Part shown: one piece after another, positions 18,884 to 27,361 of the stretch | Numbering within the stretch: position 1 is the stretch's first letter | Layout: each line of letters starts with the position of its first letter | Assembly (NCBI RefSeq): GCF_007830735.1 | Contig: NZ_VLLN01000015.1 | Coordinates: 1 to 64,000, forward strand | Source of the DNA: Geobacter argillaceus | GTDB taxonomy: Bacteria > Desulfobacterota > Desulfuromonadia > Geobacterales > DSM-12255 | Length of the DNA: 64,000 bases | Reading direction: 5' to 3' | Program-made: the position numbers and the translations under genes | Notes under the pieces: model-generated | What the model was told of the DNA's origin: nothing | Seen by the model: only the letters and a program-made list of their open reading frames with translations | Databases searched by the model: none

Positions 18884-20539
18884 ATGAGTGGTCTGATGAG
18901 AGAGGGCTCGCTGGGTTCGATCCTGTTCATGTCGCAGATCATCGGCGAGGACGATATCCGGGCGGCCCTGGACGAGCAGCAGAAGCACGGCTGCCGTTTC
19001 GGCGAGGCCCTGGTGAAACTCGGGATCGTTACCCAGGAAGATATCGACTGGGCACTGGCCAATCAACTGAACATCCCCTATGTCAGGCTGAAGGCGGAGA
19101 TGGTCGACCGGGCTGCAGTTGAGCTGTTTCCGGCGTCACTCGCCCGGCAATACGGCTTGATCCCGCTTATCCGAACCGGCGACGAGCTCTCCATCGCCAT
19201 GATCGATCCGCTTCACAAAGAGGCCATTGCCGCAGTGGAACAGCAGACCGGTTGCCGGGTGTCGGTATCGGTCGCTCTGATCCGGGAGATGCGGGAAATG
19301 CACGAACTGTTTTACGGCCCACCACAATCGGATGAGTCGCTGGGTTTCGCCTCTGCGCTTTTTCCTGCCGATGTCATGGCCAAAATCAATGCCGATCTGA
19401 CCGGGGCCAAGCTCGTTGATTACCTGTTGAGCTATCTGGTGCAACAAAAGCTTACCTCGATCTCGCTGCAGCCGGTTGACGACGCAGTTCGGTTCATGGC
19501 CCGCAAGGGTGGCGTAGTCAGGGAGATCGGGTTTTGTCCCCGGCCCAGCGCCAGTCCTCTGTTTCAGCGGCTGCGACGCCTTGCCGGTATTCATGCTGGC
19601 AGTGCGTCGGAAAGGGGCCAACTAGTCGTTCATTTTCGGGGGAAGGATCTTACCTTCGAAGCGCTTGTGCTGCAGGGGGAGGGGGGAGATTATATCACCC
19701 TGCGGATGCAGGTGCTTTCACGTTTTCCTGCAACCATTGGGGAATTTGATGCTCCCGACAACGTGGAAAAGGTTTTTTGCCGTCTGACGGAACTCCAAAG
19801 CGGTCTTGTCCTATGCGCCTCCCGTGATGCGACCGACCGGGACCGGCTCGTCGATCTCTACCTGGACGAACATGAAACAAGAGGGAGAGGTGTCATGCTG
19901 TTTGGTGATGGGGTGGGGCGCGGGCGTAAACGGTTCCCGCGGATTCCGCGTCACGAGCTGGATGCCGGCGAGTTTGCGGACCTCATCGCGGCCGGCATGG
20001 ACCATGCTCCTGATATGGTTGCCATTGGCGATGCGGGCGAGGAGCAGATACTGCTCGCCGCCGGCAGGGTGGCCATGCAAGGGAAACTTGCCGTTGCGGG
20101 TGTGCCTTTTCATGATCTAGGGGTGCTGTTCCGCTATCTGGGGCACCTCTGGCAGCGGCATCACTTTATTCCGGCCTATCTGAAGGGGATTGTTGTCTGT
20201 CGCGGGATACTGCTTCTCTGTCCCGACTGCCGCAAGGAATATACACCGCAATCGGACGAACTGTCGGTTCTGGGGATATCCAACCTGCCTTCCCGATTCT
20301 GGACGGCCACCGGTTGTGAGAGATGCGATCATACGGGTGTAAAGGCGCGACGTTATCTGCTGGACGTGATTCCGGTGACAATGGCGCTGATCGGCCACCT
20401 GGAAGCGTCCAGGGATGGGGGCGATGCGCTTCGATTCCTCCAAGAGCAGGGGCACCGGGGGATCATGGCCCAAGGCGAGGAGCTCCTGAGGCTTGGTGAG
20501 ATTTCTCCGGCGGAATACGTTTCCTCCCTCGTTCTCTGA
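18884..20539 (+). CDS. GspE/PilB-like protein with degenerate ATPase motifs
   Basis: The product has 551 residues. The N-terminal 150 residues form a GspE-N/MshEN-type domain (GSILFMSQIIGEDDIRAALD). The rest follows the GspE/PilB layout, but where Walker A (GPTGSGKT) should stand it reads SGLVLCASRDATDRD, and the Walker B region reads PDMVAIGDAGEE instead of the usual PDVIMVGEIRD. The C-terminal zinc-binding cysteines are kept (CPDC and CERC). It is probably a non-hydrolysing paralog that binds partners or a nucleotide second messenger. It starts 345 bases upstream of the terminator-less junction with pilT, 33 bases separating the two genes, so it belongs with type IV pilus or secretion functions. 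Confidence 0.75.
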   Translation: MSGLMREGSLGSILFMSQIIGEDDIRAALDEQQKHGCRFGEALVKLGIVTQEDIDWALANQLNIPYVRLKAEMVDRAAVELFPASLARQYGLIPLIRTGDELSIAMIDPLHKEAIAAVEQQTGCRVSVSVALIREMREMHELFYGPPQSDESLGFASALFPADVMAKINADLTGAKLVDYLLSYLVQQKLTSISLQPVDDAVRFMARKGGVVREIGFCPRPSASPLFQRLRRLAGIHAGSASERGQLVVHFRGKDLTFEALVLQGEGGDYITLRMQVLSRFPATIGEFDAPDNVEKVFCRLTELQSGLVLCASRDATDRDRLVDLYLDEHETRGRGVMLFGDGVGRGRKRFPRIPRHELDAGEFADLIAAGMDHAPDMVAIGDAGEEQILLAAGRVAMQGKLAVAGVPFHDLGVLFRYLGHLWQRHHFIPAYLKGIVVCRGILLLCPDCRKEYTPQSDELSVLGISNLPSRFWTATGCERCDHTGVKARRYLLDVIPVTMALIGHLEASRDGGDALRFLQEQGHRGIMAQGEELLRLGEISPAEYVSSLVL

Positions 20540-20572
20540 TCTATCTACAGAAATATTCATACGGAGTTGTCA

Positions 20573-21643
20573 ATGGCACGCATCGACTCATTATTCAGAA
20601 TGATGAAAGAGCAGGGGGCCTCCGACCTTCATCTCTCCACGGGTAATCCTCCGATCTTCCGGCTGCACGGCGAAATGGTCCGTCTCAACTACAAGCCGCT
20701 CACCCACGAAGAGTTGACCGGCATTCTCTACGAGATACTCAACGAGAAACAGAAGGCCTATTTCGAGGAAAAGAAGGACCTGGATTTTGCCTATGCGATT
20801 CCAGATCTGGCACGCTTCCGGGCAAACTACCTGATGCAGCACCGGGGAGTGGCTGCCGTATTCCGGATCATCCCGAGCAAGATTCTGTCAGCGGACGATC
20901 TGGGGCTTCCCGAGGGGGTCCGCAAGATGACCCAGTTCAAGAAGGGGCTGGTGCTGGTGACCGGCCCGACCGGTTCGGGGAAGTCGACCACCCTGGCGGC
21001 CATGATCGACCTGATCAATGCGACCCGCAAGGAGCACATCCTCACCCTGGAAGACCCTCTGGAGTTCATTCATGAGAACAAGGAGTCGCTCATCAACCAG
21101 CGCCAGATCGGTGAGCATACGGAAAGCTTCTCTTCGGCACTGCGGGCGGCGCTGCGGGAGGACCCGGACATCATCCTGGTCGGTGAGATGCGCGACCTGG
21201 AGACCATCAGCCTGGCCATGAGCGCCGCCGAAACCGGTCACCTGGTTTTCGGCACCCTCCACACCAATACGGCGGCCAAGACCATTGACCGGATCATCGA
21301 CGTGTTCCCGACGGATCAGCAGGAACAGGTCCGGGCCATGCTCTCCGAATCTTTGAAAGGGGTGGTCTGCCAGCAGCTTCTCAAGACGTCGGACGGCAAG
21401 GGTCGGGTGGCGGCCCTGGAGATCATGCTCGGCACCCCTGCCGTTGGCAACCTGATCCGGGAGGCGAAGACGTTCCAGATCCCTTCCATCATCCAGACCG
21501 CCAAGAAGGACGGTATGCAGCTCATGGACCAGCACCTGCTGGATCTTCTCAAGACCAAGCGGATCAATCCGGAGGAGGCCTACCGCTGCTCCATCGACAA
21601 GAAGCAGTTCGAGCAGTATTTGCCGAACCAGCCGGCCGCATGA
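20573..21643 (+). CDS. pilT: Type IV pilus retraction ATPase PilT
   Basis: The product has 356 residues from ATG 20573 behind CGGAGTTGTCA. It has Walker A GPTGSGKST, the Asp box EDPLEFIHENKESL, Walker B DPDIILVGEMRD and the His box TGHLVFGTLHTNTA. It powers pilus retraction as a cytoplasmic hexamer. Geobacters usually carry several pilT paralogs, so this may be one of a set. The gene follows the GspE-like gene by 33 bases. Confidence 0.93.
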   Translation: MARIDSLFRMMKEQGASDLHLSTGNPPIFRLHGEMVRLNYKPLTHEELTGILYEILNEKQKAYFEEKKDLDFAYAIPDLARFRANYLMQHRGVAAVFRIIPSKILSADDLGLPEGVRKMTQFKKGLVLVTGPTGSGKSTTLAAMIDLINATRKEHILTLEDPLEFIHENKESLINQRQIGEHTESFSSALRAALREDPDIILVGEMRDLETISLAMSAAETGHLVFGTLHTNTAAKTIDRIIDVFPTDQQEQVRAMLSESLKGVVCQQLLKTSDGKGRVAALEIMLGTPAVGNLIREAKTFQIPSIIQTAKKDGMQLMDQHLLDLLKTKRINPEEAYRCSIDKKQFEQYLPNQPAA

Positions 21644-21691
21644 CACGGGCGCACATGCTTGCGCCCGTGGTGCATGTATGCCCGTTTTTTT
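21644..21691 (+). terminator. Hairpin and T-run after pilT
   Basis: CACGGGCGCA (21644-21653) pairs with TGCGCCCGTG (21660-21669), directly after the pilT stop. A run of Ts lies about 15 bases further on. It stands between convergent genes. Confidence 0.6.
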
Positions 21692-21721
21692 GGTCTCTCT
21701 GCGGTAAAAACCGGTTTTTGA

Positions 21722-22735
21722 CTAACGGTGCAGCACCGTTTTGTAGAGCCTGAGGTATCCTTCGGCCTCACGCGTGGGTGACAATTGGGTCAGTACGTAT
21801 TCGCGGGCATTCCGACCGCAGTTCGCCCGCAAGGTCGGATCATTGGCAAGCCGTAGCAGTTGCCGCCGGAAATCCGTTTCATCCCGAAACAGCACTCCTG
21901 TCTCACCATCCCGCACCAACGAGCGATTTCCCGGAATATCCACTGCCAGCACCGGCCGTCCCAGGGCCATGGCTTCCAGCAGACTGTTGGGCATCCCTTC
22001 AAAGAGCGAACAGTTAAGGACAATGTCGGCCCGGACATAGAGATCCCCCATCTGCTCGTAGGGGACCTCGCCGAGCCATCTGGCACAAGAGGATGCGGCC
22101 AGCATGTCCCTAATGGCAGTGGCGTAGCTCTGGTCGATGACTCCGCCGGCAATGGCCAGCAGCAGGGCCGGATTGTCGCCGAGAAGCGGCGGCAATGCCC
22201 GGATGGGAAAGGCCACGTTCTTAACCGGCCTGAGAGCTGCCGGGAGAAGGAGCACCAGGGCGTTTTCCGGAAACTCAAAGGGGCAATGGCCCGTAACGGG
22301 CGGCGGCTCTATCCCTTGGGGAATTACGAAAATCCGCTTTCCGGTGTCCGGAAAATGGGTGGCAACCGCTTTGGCCTCATGATCGTCGAAACAGGCAATT
22401 GCCGCAGCGGCAACCACGGCGCGGGCCGTATCGGGATGGTTGCGGAGGGTCGGGTCGTTGATGTCGCTGCCCGTGATGGTGATCAGGTAGGGGGCAGACA
22501 GTTCATTGGCCAGCTGTCGGGTCGTTTCGCCACAGTAGCGGGCGTGGAACCCGTGGATGATGTCGGGCGCGAAAGAGGTCAGGAGTTGCCTCATCTCGCT
22601 GGCAGACAGAGTGTCGGCCGGCAGAACGATGGTCTCGGTTTCGAGCTGTTCCAGGAAACGGCGTATCCGCCTGACGGTGGTGATGTTTCCCCGCATGGGG
22701 CCCACGGAATATGGTGAAACGATGGCAACGCGCAT
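21722..22735 (-). CDS. Glycosyltransferase family 4 (group 1) protein
   Basis: The product has 337 residues. The N-terminal Rossmann half has SPYSVGPMRGNITTVRRI and the ITGSDIN turn. The C-terminal half has the GT-B donor-site block CSLFEGMPNSLLEAMALGRPVLA, whose glutamates bind the sugar nucleotide, followed by DIPGNRSLVRDGETGVLF. It probably transfers a sugar from a nucleotide donor in cell-surface polysaccharide synthesis; donor and acceptor cannot be read from the sequence. It is monocistronic and convergent with pilT. The gap to tRNA-Pro holds only the tRNA promoter. Confidence 0.85.
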   Translation of the reverse strand: MRVAIVSPYSVGPMRGNITTVRRIRRFLEQLETETIVLPADTLSASEMRQLLTSFAPDIIHGFHARYCGETTRQLANELSAPYLITITGSDINDPTLRNHPDTARAVVAAAAIACFDDHEAKAVATHFPDTGKRIFVIPQGIEPPPVTGHCPFEFPENALVLLLPAALRPVKNVAFPIRALPPLLGDNPALLLAIAGGVIDQSYATAIRDMLAASSCARWLGEVPYEQMGDLYVRADIVLNCSLFEGMPNSLLEAMALGRPVLAVDIPGNRSLVRDGETGVLFRDETDFRRQLLRLANDPTLRANCGRNAREYVLTQLSPTREAEGYLRLYKTVLHR

Positions 22736-22897
22736 GAGCTGGTGGTCCTTACGTGATTAATCCAACATCCCCGAGGGACAAACTTTCCATTATCAGACCC
22801 TGTGGTCAGAAATTAATGCAATTTTTTCAAAATATCGGCACACGTTCCCAAAGTCAATACGAACAGGTGGGCCAACGGTTTCCCGGCTAATTTCCGC

Positions 22898-22926
22898 TTG
22901 ACAAAAACCCCCGGAACGGCTAAATT
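22898..22926 (+). promoter_or_regulatory. Promoter of tRNA-Pro
   Basis: TTGACA (22898-22903), a 17-base spacer and TAAATT (22921-22926) lie 11 bases before the tRNA. Confidence 0.7.
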
Positions 22927-22937
22927 CTGTCCCTTGT

Positions 22938-23014
22938 CGGGGCGTAGCGCAGCCTGGTAGCGCACCTGCTTCGGGAGCAGGGGGTCGGAAGTTCGAATCT
23001 TCTCGCCCCGACCA
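22938..23014 (+). tRNA. tRNA-Pro (anticodon CGG)
   Basis: The 77-base cloverleaf has acceptor CGGGGCG/CGCCCCG, D-stem GCGC, anticodon loop TTCGGGA with CGG at 22972-22974, T-loop TTCGAAT and an encoded ACCA end. An integrase fragment ends nine bases after it, so its 3' end may once have been an integration site. Confidence 0.97.
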
Positions 23015-23020
23015 AAAATT

Positions 23021-23404
23021 TTAAGGCTCGTGGCATATGCTGCGAGCTTTTTTTGTTGTGCGGCGCAACCGGCAGTAAAGATCCGCCATGATCTGCACCC
23101 GCAGTTTCACGCCCAAGTGCATCTGGAGCGCCTGACGGTCGAGATCCAGGGTTTTCTGGGAAACGATTGTCGCCCGATGCGTCAGGTACTGCATGGCAAT
23201 CTTTGGAGTCATGCTGCGGAGATCACCCAGCCGGTTTTCCCGCATGTACCTGGCGCTTCCCTTGAGCGAAGTGCCGTAATTGCGTGCCGTGCCGACACTG
23301 TGAATCCTGCCGTCATCTCGGTGGTCGTGACGTCCTGTGCCCAGAGAGACCTTTTGCGAGACGGCATGATCTGATTGCGACTTGGGAGAACGGAAACTCG
23401 GCAT
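23021..23404 (-). pseudogene. Fragment of a site-specific integrase (N-terminal part only)
   Basis: The frame from ATG 23404 encodes 127 residues. The middle (GTARNYGTSLKGSARYMREN to LGVKLRV) reads like the SAM-like core-binding domain of a mobile-element integrase. The catalytic domain with Arg/His/Tyr is missing, and the last 20 or so residues look unrelated and end inside the tRNA-Pro terminator. The start overlaps the stop of the upstream HTH-like gene (ATGA). I read it as an integrase truncated at its junction with the chromosome. The family call is moderate. Confidence 0.5.
23024..23054 (+). terminator. Terminator after tRNA-Pro
   Basis: GCTCG (23026-23030), an inner GCATATGC and CGAGC (23043-23047) form the stem before a run of seven Ts. 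Confidence 0.75.
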
Positions 23405-23667
23405 CAGATTTCCCCATGCGATGCCATTTCCGGCAGCTTTTTCAGGTAGCGGTCGATGGAGCTGCGATGGATTTTCAGCCGATGGCTCGACCTCAGCCAT
23501 TCGGCCAGGTCGGCGCAGGAGGCCCCGGCCTGTTTCATGGCGACCAGTTCCGCTCGGTATCTATCGAGGCGGCTCTTTCGGTACAGCTTGCGCCGTGCTT
23601 CGGCTCGCCGCTGACGGACCCGCTCGACCTCGGCCTGCGTGTTGAATGTCTCCGTTTCATGACTCAT
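23404..23667 (-). CDS. Small HTH-like mobile-element protein
   Basis: The product has 87 residues from ATG 23667, which has the strong site TTCAGGAGGAACACTGT. It is rich in Arg and Lys. A charged N-terminal helix (RVRQRRAEARRKLYRKSRLDRY) is followed by a predicted helix-turn-helix (CADLAEWLRSSHRLKIHRSSIDRYL). Similar short proteins occur next to integrases in integrative elements, where their role is unknown. It overlaps the integrase fragment by one base. A 12-bp perfect inverted repeat (TTCCGCGCTGTG at 23724-23735 with its complement at 23750-23761) stands between it and repA. Confidence 0.65.
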   Translation of the reverse strand: MSHETETFNTQAEVERVRQRRAEARRKLYRKSRLDRYRAELVAMKQAGASCADLAEWLRSSHRLKIHRSSIDRYLKKLPEMASHGEI

Positions 23668-23966
23668 ACAGTGTTCCTCCTGAAAATGTCGCGTCAGCTC
23701 GTGAAGAATCTGAATTTTCAATGTTCCGCGCTGTGGCGGTACAGACTGACACAGCGCGGAAAACGAGGGGGAAAACCAGAACCTGAAAACCTGACCAACC
23801 CCGAACATCGGGAATTGGTGACAGGCTCCAGACCAGACTCTTCTCAGATTTCGCTTCGTGCAGCAGCGTGAATCCGCAATGTGCGGCAGATGGTTGCGCT
23901 GCTTGTATTCCACCGACTGAAGAGTTGCGTTGTTGCGCCCCTATAGAGAGTGTAACCGCGCAACTG

Positions 23967-25364
23967 TCACTTTTTGCCTTTCGTTATCAGTCCCTGTTCG
24001 ACCGCTTTATTCCAGTGCCGGCTGACATTCGATTTATTGATCTGCAGTTCACTGGCAATCTCGTATTGGGACATCCCCTCGTTGGCCAGGGTCACCACCC
24101 TATCGAAAGAGGTCTGCGCAACATCCTTGTAGATCCACTCCTGAAGGCCGGTGAGCGCGTTGGTGGTCAGCTGCGCCTCGAAGCTGGCGGTGTCCTCACC
24201 CTTTAGATGGCGGGCTTTCTCAAAGATCACCTCAAACACAGCGCCCTTGCTCGGTTCGTAATCGACCGGGCGTTTCAGCTTGATGACCGTATCTAGCATG
24301 TCCTCCCGCTTACTGGCTCCCCGCTGCTCGCCATTTTTGCCGCTGTGATGGATGAAGAGGACCGCCCGGCCTGCCGCCCGTTGTCGCAATGCCCACCCCT
24401 GGACCGGAAGCCAGCTTTCAGCCTCGTTCTCCCTGCCGGAACGACAGAGACAACTGATGTTGTCGACGACGATCAGGGCGGTTTCCGGTGTCAGCATACT
24501 GTTGACCGCTGTCTGCCCCTCAATGGTGGAGAGGTCCGGCATGGTCCCGGCCTCCTGCAGATCGGGAGTGATGATGCGGAAATAGTCCGGCAACGGTTCC
24601 CGTTCGCTGGCAGCATTTATGGCTGCAAGCCTTTCCTGCAGAGCCCTGCCTGGCATCTCGCCGTCGAGATAGAGGACTCCTCGCGGCCTGGGAGAGTGCC
24701 ATTTGAGAAATGTGCCACCATTGGCAACAGCGTAGGCGATCCCGAGACCGATATGGGTCTTACCCAGACCGCGCCAGGCGTGGATCATGCTGAGACTCTG
24801 GGTGAGGATGATGGGGAAGAGCAGGTTTTCGCGCTCGGGGAAACTGATCTGCAGAAGCTCCTGGAGACTCAACACCTTGAGCCGCCTTCCCGGCTCACCG
24901 TTCTGTTCTTCCTCCCGCAACTCGGCCAGACGGGGCAATATCTTCTGCAGACTGCCGGGGTCCAGAGCAAGCTCGCGGGCCATGCCGCCGATCTTCCGCT
25001 CTCGGGCTCTTTTGCGGACGATCCTGGCGTAATAGGCCACATTTGCCGACGAGGGGGTGAAATCCACCAGCTCGGCAACATAGGCGCCACCACCGATCCG
25101 CTCCAGATTACCTTCCTCCTTCAGTCGGTGACAGACTGTCACCAGGTCGGCCGGGATGTTTTCACGAAACAATGTCACCAGCAGGGTGAAGACCAGCCGG
25201 TTGCTTTCCTGATGAAAGTCGCCTTCGGATATCAGGGCCGTGACCTTCGGGGTGCAGTCCTGATCCAGCAGCATGGCTCCCAGTACTGACATTTCGGCGG
25301 CCTGGGTGTCGTCGTGCTCGCTGCTGCAGGAGGCGAGTTTGGTAACGGTCCCGGCAGCGGTCAT
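23967..25364 (-). CDS. RepA-like replicative helicase/primase-type ATPase of an integrative element
   Basis: I prefer ATG 25364 (465 residues), which has GTCGAGGGAAGACAGC in front; ATG 25400 would overlap alpA by 11 bases. A DnaB-N-like helical domain (about 25-125) is followed by a RecA-fold AAA domain with Walker A AWRGLGKTH and Walker B TALIVVDNIS, the arrangement of RSF1010 RepA-type hexameric helicases. A C-terminal HTH (SQYEIASELQINKSNVSRHW) could bind the element's origin. It is in one operon with alpA. It suggests the element can replicate after excision, as P4-like satellites do. Confidence 0.75.
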   Translation of the reverse strand: MTAAGTVTKLASCSSEHDDTQAAEMSVLGAMLLDQDCTPKVTALISEGDFHQESNRLVFTLLVTLFRENIPADLVTVCHRLKEEGNLERIGGGAYVAELVDFTPSSANVAYYARIVRKRARERKIGGMARELALDPGSLQKILPRLAELREEEQNGEPGRRLKVLSLQELLQISFPERENLLFPIILTQSLSMIHAWRGLGKTHIGLGIAYAVANGGTFLKWHSPRPRGVLYLDGEMPGRALQERLAAINAASEREPLPDYFRIITPDLQEAGTMPDLSTIEGQTAVNSMLTPETALIVVDNISCLCRSGRENEAESWLPVQGWALRQRAAGRAVLFIHHSGKNGEQRGASKREDMLDTVIKLKRPVDYEPSKGAVFEVIFEKARHLKGEDTASFEAQLTTNALTGLQEWIYKDVAQTSFDRVVTLANEGMSQYEIASELQINKSNVSRHWNKAVEQGLITKGKK

Positions 25365-25389
25365 GCTGTCTTCCCTCGACCAAGCACGG

Positions 25390-25617
25390 CTATTCGACAT
25401 GCATGTCGCGGGCGATCAGTGATCGGATATCCTCAACCCGCCAGGCTGTTATCCTTGGACCGAGTTTTACTGGCTGGGGATAGCGCCCGGATCGCACACC
25501 TTCCCACCAGGTGGAACGACTGACAGGATACAGAGGGGGAATGGGTGGGTCGGCCTTTGCGTCGCCGATGATGTTGGGTAGTCGGACAAAACCGGCCTCG
25601 GGTAACGTGCTGTGCAT
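25390..25617 (-). CDS. alpA: AlpA/MerR-like small DNA-binding regulator
   Basis: The product has 75 residues from ATG 25617 behind AATCAAGGAGGTTTT. The core FVRLPNIIG...PVSRSTWWEGVRSGRYPQPVKLGPRITAWRVEDI is the winged-helix pattern of the AlpA/excisionase family, which regulates or directs excision of P4-like elements. It is the first gene after a long structured leader and is followed by repA. Confidence 0.85.
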   Translation of the reverse strand: MHSTLPEAGFVRLPNIIGDAKADPPIPPLYPVSRSTWWEGVRSGRYPQPVKLGPRITAWRVEDIRSLIARDMHVE

Positions 25618-25751
25618 AAAACCTCCTTGATTCTGTGTGCAATTAACGGATGCTTCAGGACTGCTTTGGAACATACTGTTCTCTACCTGTAATATCTTCC
25701 CGGGGGGAAGGTGCCTCGGCATTCCATTCACCGGCTCCCTCAATCCCCGAC

Positions 25752-25798
25752 TGGAAAACAAAAAACGGCCACTACCCCGTTTCGGGGAAATGGCCGTT
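25752..25798 (-). terminator. Intrinsic terminator in the alpA-repA leader
   Basis: Read on the minus strand, AACGGCCA (25798-25791) pairs with TGGCCGTT (25771-25764) around an inner CCCCG/CGGGG stem, and the stem is followed by a U-rich tail (25763-25752). It lies between the predicted promoter near 25990 and the alpA start at 25617, so it would stop transcripts before the operon unless prevented. Confidence 0.7.
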
Positions 25799-25815
25799 GC
25801 ATGTTGATGCATGGG

Positions 25816-25853
25816 AGACCCAATCCTTAAGACAGCAGGCCGAGTATTGCTGC
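25816..25853. repeat. 38-bp direct repeat, copy 1
   Basis: It begins AGACCCAATCCTTAAGACAG and ends GTATTGCTGC, and is identical to 25886-25923. Each copy contains the inverted pair CAGCA/TGCTG. The 32-base spacer between the copies holds its own inverted pair GCGGC/GCCGC. Confidence 0.9.
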
Positions 25854-25885
25854 CACGGCGCGGCAAAACAACATGCCGCCCGTCA

Positions 25886-25923
25886 AGACCCAATCCTTAA
25901 GACAGCAGGCCGAGTATTGCTGC
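25886..25923. repeat. 38-bp direct repeat, copy 2
   Basis: This is an exact copy of 25816-25853 at a 70-base offset. There are only two copies and no cas genes, so I do not call it CRISPR. Replication iteron or leader-RNA segment are the better readings. Confidence 0.9.
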
Positions 25924-25978
25924 TGCCGGGTCTATGCCGTGACCGTTGGCCCGCCATGCCGGACCGGATCAATCAATT

Positions 25979-26015
25979 TGAGACGTTATAATACCGTCTC
26001 AGCCGATTGCGTCAA
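25979..26015 (-). promoter_or_regulatory. Promoter with overlapping operator for alpA-repA
   Basis: On the minus strand, TTGACG (26015-26010), a 16-base spacer and TATTAT (25993-25988) form a promoter. The -10 is enclosed in a perfect inverted repeat with TGAGACG/CGTCTCA arms (25979-25985 and 25995-26001), a typical repressor-site layout. The leader to alpA is about 365 bases. Confidence 0.6.
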
Positions 26016-26089
26016 GGACATTTTTTGATAAAGTTGCAATTAAAACAATATGTTACAAGCAGAAACATCCGGAAACAACAAATAATTCT

Positions 26090-27352
26090 TCAGCCTGCGG
26101 ATTGCTCAGATATCTGTATGACTTTTGCTCCGCTCTTCAGATTATCGAGATAGTCGGCCCACGTCTGCATCATCTTTTTTCGTGCTGCCAGGTGGGTCGT
26201 GCGATTGTAAGCCCGCCCGAGCGAATCCCTGACGACATGCGCCAGCTGATGTTCGATGATCTCAGGCTGAACATGCAGGACCTCCTCAAGGATCGTCCGG
26301 GCCATGGCCCTGAAACCGTGGGCGGTCATCTCGCCTTTTTCATACCCCATGCGCCGGATCGCATGATTGACCGTAACATCGCTGATCGGCTTCAGGGTGG
26401 TATTCATGCTCGGGAAAAGATACTTGCCGCTGCCGGTCACCTTGTGAAGCTCTTTCAGCACCTCTACCGCCTGACGTGCCAGCGGAACAAGGTGTTTTTC
26501 CCCTTTTCGCGACTCCTTCAGGCGCTTCTTGAGCTTCATCCGCTCGATCGGCACGTTCCATTCGGCCGCATCCAGATCAAATTCTGTCCATTCCGCCAAG
26601 CGTAATTCACCCGGTCGCAGGAAAACAAGAGACGATAGGCGCAGGGCGCATTTGACGATGAACGAGCCGCTGTAGTCATCGATGGCACGCAGGAAAGGGG
26701 CGACATCCTTCGGGTCGGTCAGGGCCGCATGGTGTTTGGGGATGACCGGTGTCAGCGTACCTCTCAGGTCGGCCGTGCAATCGCGCTCGGCCCGGCCGGT
26801 GGCGACAGCATACCGGAACACCTGACCGCAGATGGATTTCACCCGGTGCGCGGTCTCGATTTTCTCGCGCGCTTCGATACGCCGGAAGACCTGAAGCATG
26901 TCGGTCGCTTTCAGTTCGGCAATCGGTCTGGCGCCGACATGGGGGAACGCGTCGCGTTTCAGGCGGCTGATCACCGTGGCGGCGTGGGTGGCAGCCCATA
27001 CCGGCACCTGTCGGTTGTACCATTCAAGGGCGATTGACTCGAAGGTTTCAGCCTGCTGAGTCTGCGACTGCTTCTCAGCTTTACGGGCTTCTCCGGGGCA
27101 TATTCCGTGGGCAAGGAGTTTGCGGGCGTCTTCACGCCGCTGGCGGGCGTCTGCGAGAGTTATTTCAGGGTAGGTGCCGAGGGATAACAGCAATTGCTTC
27201 CCGTCGAAGGTATAGTTGAAGTGCCAGAGCTTCCCGCCTGTTTTCTTTACAAGCAGCACCAGGCCGAACCCATCAGCGAGCTTATAGTCTTTCTCTTTGG
27301 GCTTTGCGTTCTTAACCTGGACGTCGGTCAGCGGAATTACACGCTTTGGCAT
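26090..27352 (-). CDS. P4-type tyrosine recombinase (integrase)
   Basis: The product has 420 residues, the usual length. The N-terminal DUF4102 arm-binding domain (LTDVQVKNAKPKEKDYKLADGFGL) is followed by a core-binding domain and a catalytic domain with RPGELR (first Arg), HGFRAMA (His-x-x-Arg), HQLAH and the nucleophile Tyr in GRAYNRTTHL. All catalytic residues are visible, so it is probably active. Its 5' end lies 175 bases from the 3' end of tRNA-Ser, the arrangement of integrases that use a tRNA 3' end as attB. Confidence 0.93.
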   Translation of the reverse strand: MPKRVIPLTDVQVKNAKPKEKDYKLADGFGLVLLVKKTGGKLWHFNYTFDGKQLLLSLGTYPEITLADARQRREDARKLLAHGICPGEARKAEKQSQTQQAETFESIALEWYNRQVPVWAATHAATVISRLKRDAFPHVGARPIAELKATDMLQVFRRIEAREKIETAHRVKSICGQVFRYAVATGRAERDCTADLRGTLTPVIPKHHAALTDPKDVAPFLRAIDDYSGSFIVKCALRLSSLVFLRPGELRLAEWTEFDLDAAEWNVPIERMKLKKRLKESRKGEKHLVPLARQAVEVLKELHKVTGSGKYLFPSMNTTLKPISDVTVNHAIRRMGYEKGEMTAHGFRAMARTILEEVLHVQPEIIEHQLAHVVRDSLGRAYNRTTHLAARKKMMQTWADYLDNLKSGAKVIQISEQSAG

Positions 27353-27361
27353 ATATCCCCC

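Larger units (their letters stand above)
25799..25982 (-). ncRNA. Candidate structured leader RNA of the integrative element
   Basis: Transcription from the predicted minus-strand promoter would give an RNA of about 185-230 nt. It would contain two identical 38-base segments and a CAGCA/TGCTG hairpin in each, and end at the terminator at 25752-25798. No ORF is evident. In phage P4 a leader RNA of comparable placement (CI RNA) silences the replication operon by promoting premature termination. The likeness here is architectural only. Confidence 0.35.

Noticed and set aside
25816-25923. Possible CRISPR array
   Set aside because: There are only two repeats and one spacer, no cas genes in 64 kb, and a better explanation as part of an element's leader or origin.
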